A DNA stretch of 36,309 bases, from the NCBI GenBank assembly GCA_016234535.1, contig JACRBH010000191.1, positions 1 to 36,309 of the forward strand. Reading direction: 5' to 3'. Shown here in pieces: positions 31,923 to 36,309 of the stretch (its first letter is position 1; the number at the start of each line of letters is the position of its first letter). The stretch comes from Chloroflexota bacterium (GTDB taxonomy: Bacteria > Chloroflexota > Anaerolineae > Anaerolineales > Villigracilaceae). The notes beneath the pieces are model-generated. The model was not told the origin of the DNA and did no database searches. It saw only the letters and a program-made list of their open reading frames with translations. Position numbers and translations under genes: made by a program.

Positions 31923-32342
31923 CTATATTCCTTCAAACGCCTTTATCTTTTCGCGCCACTCGTGCGGAATATTGACCGTTTTCTCTTCGCGGTAATCATA
32001 CGTCACCATGATTACTTCCCCTTTGGCTAACACTTTACCCGTCTTTGCATCCACAATATTCTGCTCCCACGTCATGGACTTGGTTCCCAGTTTTGAAATG
32101 TGAACTCCAACTTTGATATGTTCCCCAAAATATATTGGAGCATGATAGGTAATGTGGACATCCGCCAGAATTACTCCGATCTCCATGAAGGATTGGACTT
32201 TCGTGAACAATCCTAATTCGATCATATAAGCAATACGCGCCTGCTCAAAGAAGGTGAGATGTTTCGCGTTGTTGACATGTCCCTGCGGGTCCAAATCTCC
32301 GTAGCGGACTTCAGTTGGGTGGAAGAATTTGAATTCAGTCAT
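31923..32342 (-). CDS. Acyl-CoA thioesterase, 4HBT (YbgC/FadM) family
   Basis: 139 residues with a single hotdog fold. The active-site motif is RYGDLDPQGHVNNAKHL, with the catalytic Asp and helix start, and ITYHAPIYFGEHIKVGVHISKLG follows. It should hydrolyse acyl-CoA thioesters in the cytosol; chain length is unknown. No ribosome binding site is visible; a TATAAT box ends 6 nt before the ATG (32349-32354, minus strand), which suggests a leaderless mRNA. It is followed downstream by the mrr gene. Confidence 0.9.
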   Translation of the reverse strand: MTEFKFFHPTEVRYGDLDPQGHVNNAKHLTFFEQARIAYMIELGLFTKVQSFMEIGVILADVHITYHAPIYFGEHIKVGVHISKLGTKSMTWEQNIVDAKTGKVLAKGEVIMVTYDYREEKTVNIPHEWREKIKAFEGI

Positions 32343-32348
32343 GGCGGG

Positions 32349-32354
32349 ATTATA
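32349..32354 (-). promoter_or_regulatory. -10 box of the thioesterase gene, probably leaderless
   Basis: A consensus TATAAT on the minus strand ends 6 nt before the ATG at 32342, so transcription should start at or next to the start codon. No convincing -35 box is seen 17 bp upstream. Confidence 0.5.
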
Positions 32355-32438
32355 GTCAAATAGTCCGTAGTCGAATAGTCGCCAGTTGAAGACCGATCAA
32401 CCAGCGACCACCTACTCCCTGATTCCTAATTACCTATT

Positions 32439-32568
32439 TACTAACTCACCTTACGCAGTTTTCTTCAAGAAGCCTGTTTTTTTGTTCGGACTGCGGACTT
32501 TAGTCCGCTTCTTGCCGAAAACGCGGACTAAAGTCCGCAGTCCAACTTTTTTGCATAAGGTGAGTTAC
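32439..32568. mobile_element. MITE-like element 1 (nested palindrome)
   Basis: Terminal inverted repeats TAACTCACCTTACGCA (left) and TGCATAAGGTGAGTTA (right) match at 15 of 16 positions. Inside lies a 21-bp perfect inverted repeat (32488-32508 and 32523-32543) whose arms are themselves palindromic (GCGGACTTTAGTCCGC). It has no coding capacity. It directly abuts a second element sharing its end sequence. Confidence 0.7.
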
Positions 32569-32666
32569 TAACTCACCTTATGCGGTAACGCGAGACGCTT
32601 CACAGTCTCGCAAAATGGGCGACATAAATGTCGCGCACAGGCTGGACTGCGTAACGTCAGTTACTA
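32568..32666. mobile_element. MITE-like element 2, abutting element 1
   Basis: The left end TAACTCACCTTATGCGGT and the inverted right end ACTGCGTAACGTCAGTTA are related inverted repeats. Inside are two hairpins, GCGAGAC...GTCTCGC and GCGACATAAATGTCGC. The junction with element 1 is a perfect palindrome (32553-32583, 14-bp arms). The right end overlaps the TAG stop codon of the Crp/Fnr gene. The remaining 32355-32438 is a GTAG/ACTAT-rich stretch without a gene. Confidence 0.65.
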
Positions 32667-33368
32667 ATCACAAAACCGTGCCAACCCCGCCTTGTCGTGG
32701 ACAATAAATCTTCCATCCGCGTCTGTGCTGGCAAGTCCCTGCTCTTTGAAGAACACCATCGCCTGATTCACACGTTTGCGCGAAGCACCGACCAGATCGG
32801 CAAGGTCGCCTTGAGTCAACACAATGCGGACTTGAACACCGTCGCTCACATCACGGCCATAGCGTTCCGCGAATGCCAGCAGTTGACGCGCCACACGGCC
32901 ATTCACATCCAGCGTTGCGAGCGATTGGATTACCTGATCCGAAAGCCTCACACGCGAGGATAAAATCTTTACCAAATTACGCGCCACTGGCGGAAAGTTA
33001 TCCAACAGATAAGTGAATGTGGTTTTGTCCATCCACAGCATGAGAGAATCTTCCAGAGTCAATGCGCTGGCAGAACGCCCCATGCTATCGATCAAACTCA
33101 TCTCGCCGAGCAGGTCGCCGCCGCCCAAAATGGACAGGATCACATCGCGCCCGCCCTGCTCGATATGGATTTTTGCTGTGCCGTGCAAAATAATGAACAC
33201 GGCCTCGCCCGGTTGCTCCACGGTCAATACATTTGTTCCAGCCGTGAAGACTCTTCGGTGCGCGTTCTTTGCGACCCAGTCCAATTGCGCCGGCGTTAAT
33301 CCTTCGAACAGGCTAATATCCGAAAGCAGATTGCGTGTGTCGAATTTTCTTTCATCCATTGTCAACAT
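32664..33368 (-). CDS. Crp/Fnr family transcriptional regulator
   Basis: 234 residues. N-terminal cyclic-nucleotide-binding beta barrel (about 15-130) with the phosphate cassette GEMSLIDSMGRSASA, including the Arg-Ser contact with the phosphate of cAMP or cGMP. Dimer helix about 130-160, then a winged helix with TQGDLADLVGASRKRVNQAMVFFKEQG. No Cys cluster of the FNR type, so ligand is probably a cyclic nucleotide. A second Met at 33359 (MDERKFD) may be the true start; neither has a strong ribosome binding site. It follows a metallo-beta-lactamase-fold gene by 28 nt. The stop codon lies within a MITE-like repeat. Confidence 0.92.
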   Translation of the reverse strand: MLTMDERKFDTRNLLSDISLFEGLTPAQLDWVAKNAHRRVFTAGTNVLTVEQPGEAVFIILHGTAKIHIEQGGRDVILSILGGGDLLGEMSLIDSMGRSASALTLEDSLMLWMDKTTFTYLLDNFPPVARNLVKILSSRVRLSDQVIQSLATLDVNGRVARQLLAFAERYGRDVSDGVQVRIVLTQGDLADLVGASRKRVNQAMVFFKEQGLASTDADGRFIVHDKAGLARFCD

Positions 33369-33395
33369 ATTTTACATCCATTCTTCAATGCTCCC

Positions 33396-33482
33396 GTCAT
33401 TGCGAGGAGGGTGTACTTCCCGACGAAGCAATCTTCGTATTGTTGATGGGATTGCTTCGGGCAAGATCGCCCTCGAAATGAC
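33396..33482. repeat. CATTGCGAGGAG palindromic repeat, family B, copy 2
   Basis: GTCATTGCGAGGAG at 33396-33409 is matched by CCTCGAAATGAC at the right end, with inner arms ACGAAGCAATC and GATTGCTTCG. It forms the 3' end of the metallo-hydrolase coding sequence and provides its stop codon. Confidence 0.88.
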
Positions 33483-34380
33483 GAACAGCTTTTAAATCTA
33501 TTTCCATGCCTTCATATGCCGCGCGGGAGGCGGGGAATATTTTTTTTGCGGCAGCTTCCTGCGCGGCGACCATTGCATCAGTGTAGGCAGGTTCGTGGTG
33601 AAACAGAATCAGCTCACCCGTCTGGGCTGAAGCGGCTATTTCACAGGCCATGGCCGGGGTCGAGTGTCCATATCCCTGCGTGGACGAGAATCCAGCAAGA
33701 CATCCGCGATAATGTTCTTCACTGTATTGCGCGTCGTGGATCAACACATCCGCATCGCGCGCAAATGCGATCAGCTTGCGATCCATGCCCACATAGCCTT
33801 CGGTGTCTGTGGCATATACAACAGATTTGCCGCGCCACGTGATGCGATAGATATAGACTCCGCCGGGATGCGCGTGCGATTTATAAATGCGGATGACCAG
33901 CGCATCTGGACTTAATCTGATGTTTGATTCAGTTACCCGTACATTTTCCTCATCCCAAACAATGACCTGCGACTCGCGCACTGATTGAATATCTTTCATG
34001 GCAGGCATATCCCGCAAGCTGACGGGAAACGTCTCTGCGGATTGGTTGTGTTCCAAAACGCGTTTCACTGTTTCGGGCGTGCCGCCCGGCCCAAAAATGT
34101 GAAGGTTTGCGTTCGGGATATAAGCAGGCACAAAAAATGGAAAGCCCTGCGTGTGGTCGTGATGCAAGTGACTGAAAAGCAGAATCATCTCCGAGGATTT
34201 TCTTTTTGCAAGTTCGCGTCCCAGCGGAATGATGCCGGTGCCGGCGTCCAAAATGATCGTGCGTTCGCCGGCGCGGATTTCCACACAGGAAGTATTGCCG
34301 CCATATTTGATTGTCTCCGCGCCGGGTGCGGGGTAACTTCCGCGTACGCCCCAAAATTTGATCTTTAGTTCTTCGTTCAT
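33397..34380 (-). CDS. MBL-fold metallo-hydrolase with repeat-encoded C-terminal tail
   Basis: 327 residues of the metallo-beta-lactamase fold, in the COG1235-like group with phosphodiesterases. Metal site: FSHLHHDHTQGFPFF, then a conserved Asp in VVYATDTEGYV, ADVLIHDAQYSEEHY, GYGHSTPAMACEIA and LFHHEPAYTD. The start GVRGSYPAPGAETIKYGGNTSC is typical. Substrate candidates are cyclic nucleotides or phosphodiesters; pairing with the Crp gene 28 nt downstream makes a cyclic-nucleotide phosphodiesterase attractive but unproved. The final about 27 residues after AVRHF are encoded by a family B repeat, an unusual tail rich in Ser, Asn and Thr. GGAGGT lies 8 nt before the ATG. Confidence 0.9.
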   Translation of the reverse strand: MNEELKIKFWGVRGSYPAPGAETIKYGGNTSCVEIRAGERTIILDAGTGIIPLGRELAKRKSSEMILLFSHLHHDHTQGFPFFVPAYIPNANLHIFGPGGTPETVKRVLEHNQSAETFPVSLRDMPAMKDIQSVRESQVIVWDEENVRVTESNIRLSPDALVIRIYKSHAHPGGVYIYRITWRGKSVVYATDTEGYVGMDRKLIAFARDADVLIHDAQYSEEHYRGCLAGFSSTQGYGHSTPAMACEIAASAQTGELILFHHEPAYTDAMVAAQEAAAKKIFPASRAAYEGMEIDLKAVRHFEGDLARSNPINNTKIASSGSTPSSQ

Positions 34381-34585
34381 GAAATACCTCCACCTGTGGT
34401 ACGTTCCGAAGATTTTGGTTCAAAAGTTTGTTTGCGATCACAAACCTTCGGGACGGTATTGGTTACATTCCTATTATCTTCATAATGGATTCTTCCTCAA
34501 GGAAAGTTTTCGCACGCAGGCTGGGAAATATGTCACACATAAAATATTCTCGCTCCGGGGCGTAAACCGTAATATCTCATGGCGG

Positions 34586-34591
34586 TATAAT
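34586..34591 (+). promoter_or_regulatory. -10 box of the DUF951 gene, probably leaderless
   Basis: A consensus TATAAT is followed after 7 nt by the ATG at 34599, so the mRNA should begin at or beside the start codon. No ribosome binding site is present. The -35 position has only a weak match. The rest of the 34381-34585 gap shows no gene. Confidence 0.6.
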
Positions 34592-34598
34592 CTTATCC

Positions 34599-34811
34599 AT
34601 GCTTCCCGATTTGCAATTGAAAGATCACTTGCGCCTGCGAAAGCCGCATCCGTGCGGGTCTTATGAGTGGACAGTGGTGCGTCTTGGCGCGGATATTGGG
34701 CTGGAGTGTAATGGTTGCCAGCATCGCGTTCTGCTTACCCGCCGCGAGCTGGCGAAGCGTATGAAAGCCAATTTAACGAAGCATGAAGAAGATAATAAAG
34801 AAACAAAATAA
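34599..34811 (+). CDS. DUF951 family small protein
   Basis: 70 residues with the DUF951 core: DHLRLRKPHPCGSYEWTVVR, LGADIGLECNGCQHRVLLTR. The Cys in HPCGS and the CNGC pair suggest zinc or nucleic-acid binding; function is unknown. DUF951 is widespread in Firmicutes and Chloroflexota, often near ychF or rpsF, but here it precedes a glycosyltransferase. The tail is Lys/Glu-rich. Confidence 0.9.
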   Translation: MLPDLQLKDHLRLRKPHPCGSYEWTVVRLGADIGLECNGCQHRVLLTRRELAKRMKANLTKHEEDNKETK

Positions 34812-34812
34812 C

Positions 34813-34845
34813 AGGTGACAGTCACTTGCGAAGTGACTGTCACCT
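34813..34845. repeat. GGTGACAGTCACTT palindrome, repeat family C, copy 2
   Basis: AGGTGACAGTCACTT and AAGTGACTGTCACCT pair perfectly over 15 bp with a GCG loop, starting one base after the DUF951 stop codon. It may attenuate transcription into the glycosyltransferase gene. Related to 11881-11911. Confidence 0.85.
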
Positions 34846-34870
34846 CATTTAATTTCAGGAGAAACTCAAC

Positions 34871-36115
34871 ATGGCAGAAGCCGTAACGGAATTAAGTCCA
34901 AAGCTGAACGTGGGATCACTTCGCATCGGGTTATTCACTGATACGTATGCGCCGCAAATCAACGGCGTTTCCATTTCCCTGCAATTGATCTCGGAGGGAT
35001 TGCAGCGCGCGGGACATCAGGTGACGATTTTTGCGCCGCGCATCCCCGGCTATACAGACGATAAAGCGGGCGTGGTGCGCCTGCCTTCCCTGAAATATTT
35101 GAACGACCCGCCGATCTATGTTGCGGTGCTGGGTACGCCGCGCAGTACATGGTCGCTGACGCGCAAGCATTTTGATGTGCTGCACGCGCACAGTCCGTTG
35201 ACCGTGGGGCTGCTGGCTTACTTCACGGCATCCACCAAGAACCTGCCGCTTATTTACACCTATCACACGTCCATTACAGATTACACCCACTATCTAAAGA
35301 TCATCGGCGGCACGGGCGTGATCCGTCATGCTGCGCGCTGGTTTAGTACAACTTCCACGAATCTCGGCGATCAAATTGTTGTGCCGTCGCCCAAGTTCCG
35401 CCGTTTGCTGTTGGAACAGAAGGTCACCAAGCCGATCCACACCATTCCAAATGGAATCGATCTGAGTCATTTCAAGGCGGCGAAGAATCCCGCTAGTTTT
35501 AGAAGCAGACTTGGGTTAAAGTCGGATGCGCCGATCCTTTTATCCGTTGGCAGAGTTGACCCGGAGAAACGTCTCGATTTTCTGATCGATGCGTTCGCGT
35601 GTCTGGCAGACCGAGTCCCGGAAGCGCATCTGGTCTTTGCGGGTGATGGAAGCGCGCGTAAAAAATTGGAGGCCCATGCGGCGGCTACAAAAGTAAATGA
35701 CCGTATTCATTTTCTTGGCATGGTCAATCGCGCCGACCTGCCTGACCTGTTGCATGATGCGGCTGTATTTCTTTCCGCATCCACAACCGAGGTGCATCCC
35801 ATCTCGGTCATCGAGGCGATTGCGTCCGGGCTGCCTTTGGTGGCCGTGCAGGATGAAGCCTTCGAAGGCATGATCGTGGAGAATGAGAACGGTCATTTGA
35901 CTCCGCTAAATGTGGATGTGTTTAGCGATACATTGGTGAAGCTTTTGTCTGATCCTGAAAAACTTAAGCAATATGGAAAACGTTCCCTCGAGTTGAGTGA
36001 AAAATTTTCCATTGAAGGCCAGGTGCGGACGCTGGAGAATCTATATTTCGAATCCATTTTGCAAAACTGGCGCGGAAGTTTTGTTTCGCGCATTTCCGCG
36101 AAATTGAAATTCTAG
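34871..36115 (+). CDS. GT4 family glycosyltransferase
   Basis: 414 residues, GT-B fold. N-terminal acceptor domain begins IGLFTDTYAPQINGVSISL; the donor domain (from about 200) has IPNGIDLSHF, ILLSVGRVDPEKRLDFLIDAF, LVFAGDGSARKKLE, FLGMVNRADLPDLLHDA and the EX7E motif region STTEVHPISVIEAIASGLPLVA. The layout is like the alpha-monoglucosyldiacylglycerol synthase/PimB-like group, so a glycolipid role at the inner membrane face is likely but the sugar and acceptor are unknown. The second Glu of EX7E is present. AGGAGA lies 8 nt before the ATG. DUF951 and a family C hairpin lie upstream. Confidence 0.93.
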   Translation: MAEAVTELSPKLNVGSLRIGLFTDTYAPQINGVSISLQLISEGLQRAGHQVTIFAPRIPGYTDDKAGVVRLPSLKYLNDPPIYVAVLGTPRSTWSLTRKHFDVLHAHSPLTVGLLAYFTASTKNLPLIYTYHTSITDYTHYLKIIGGTGVIRHAARWFSTTSTNLGDQIVVPSPKFRRLLLEQKVTKPIHTIPNGIDLSHFKAAKNPASFRSRLGLKSDAPILLSVGRVDPEKRLDFLIDAFACLADRVPEAHLVFAGDGSARKKLEAHAAATKVNDRIHFLGMVNRADLPDLLHDAAVFLSASTTEVHPISVIEAIASGLPLVAVQDEAFEGMIVENENGHLTPLNVDVFSDTLVKLLSDPEKLKQYGKRSLELSEKFSIEGQVRTLENLYFESILQNWRGSFVSRISAKLKF

Positions 36116-36126
36116 TGAACATGGAC

Positions 36127-36169
36127 GATAGACTGTGGACAGTAGACCCACTACCGTCCACAGTCTATC
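36127..36169. repeat. GATAGACTGTGGAC inverted repeat, family H
   Basis: GATAGACTGTGGAC (36127-36140) and GTCCACAGTCTATC (36156-36169) pair perfectly over 14 bp, with an inner GTAG/CTAC. It starts 12 nt after the glycosyltransferase stop codon and could act as a terminator or a repeat. Confidence 0.8.
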
Positions 36170-36213
36170 GGGGTATAGCGCAAAAGTGTCGGAGAGAATA
36201 AGAAAAGTGGAGT

Positions 36214-36256
36214 AGACTGTGGTAAGAGGAGTAAAACAATGACCCGACCACAGTCT
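36214..36256 (+). promoter_or_regulatory. Inverted repeat enclosing a ribosome binding site and start codon
   Basis: AGACTGTGGT (36214-36223) and ACCACAGTCT (36247-36256) are perfect complements. The 23-nt loop contains AAGAGGAG and the ATG at 36239. Folding would hide the ribosome binding site in a stem-loop, a control known for some transposase genes. Confidence 0.6.
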
Positions 36257-36309
36257 CGCGCCAAACGCCAAGCGGCATTTATGGAAGAAGCAAAACGAAT
36301 GTTTGAGCA
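36239..36309 (+). CDS. Start of an unidentified gene (partial), possibly a transposase
   Basis: Open from ATG at 36239 to the end of the window. The 23 complete codons begin MTRPQSRAKRQAAFMEEAKR, basic then helical. AAGAGGAG lies 8 nt upstream, so it is likely a real start. The N terminus faintly resembles transposases of the ISKra4 type, and its start is enclosed in an inverted repeat, but there is too little sequence to identify it. Confidence 0.5.
   Translation, partial: MTRPQSRAKRQAAFMEEAKRMFE

Overview
The window looks like a chromosomal segment of a Chloroflexota bacterium, most likely class Anaerolineae. This is an inference from four things: lipoproteins with Thr/Pro-rich linkers after the lipobox; a mix of actinobacterial-like functions (DprE1/DprE2-like pair, F420-type luciferase-like oxidoreductase, XPB-like helicase-associated protein) with DUF951, DUF1501 and DUF1800 proteins; AGGAG-type ribosome binding sites; and a very high density of short palindromic repeats between genes. 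No 16S rRNA or marker phylogeny is available here, so the assignment is moderate. No prophage, CRISPR array or complete insertion sequence is visible.

Layout. 1-6.5 kb: the end of an unknown gene, a diguanylate cyclase, a Tat-exported DUF1800/DUF1501 pair, an M1 aminopeptidase lipoprotein and, divergently, a MarC membrane protein. 6.5-11.8 kb (minus strand): an apparent operon of a MarR-type regulator fused to a nuclease-like N-terminal domain, followed by the two halves of a heterodimeric ABC exporter with one degenerate ATP site. 11.9-18.5 kb: a DUF5655 gene remnant, a membrane protein, two tandem alkaline-phosphatase-superfamily lipoproteins behind urocanate hydratase (hutU), another lipoprotein, and an Rrf2 regulator with a readable promoter and operator. 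18.5-23.8 kb: kbl, a helicase-associated protein, a diacylglycerol-kinase-like lipid kinase and a GAF-GGDEF protein. 23.8-26.9 kb (plus strand): a DprE2-like SDR, a DprE1-like FAD oxidase and lipB. 27.1-32.3 kb (minus strand): tRNA-Arg(CCT), a small zinc-ribbon protein carrying only the Hsp70 beta substrate-binding domain, a MazG-like pyrophosphohydrolase, a higBA toxin-antitoxin module, an LLM oxidoreductase, an M42 peptidase, an Mrr-type nuclease and a thioesterase. 32.4-36.3 kb: two abutting MITE-like elements, a Crp/Fnr regulator with a metallo-beta-lactamase-fold hydrolase, DUF951, a GT4 glycosyltransferase and the start of a possible transposase gene.

The strongest leads are: (1) the 151-residue zinc ribbon plus stand-alone DnaK SBD-beta protein; (2) the MarR/nuclease-like fusion heading an exporter operon, with a palindrome at its own start; (3) a 72-nt palindromic repeat inserted in frame in lipB, adding 24 residues, with free copies of the same repeat in two intergenic gaps; and (4) at least nine short palindromic repeat families that sit at gene ends, several of them supplying the stop codon.
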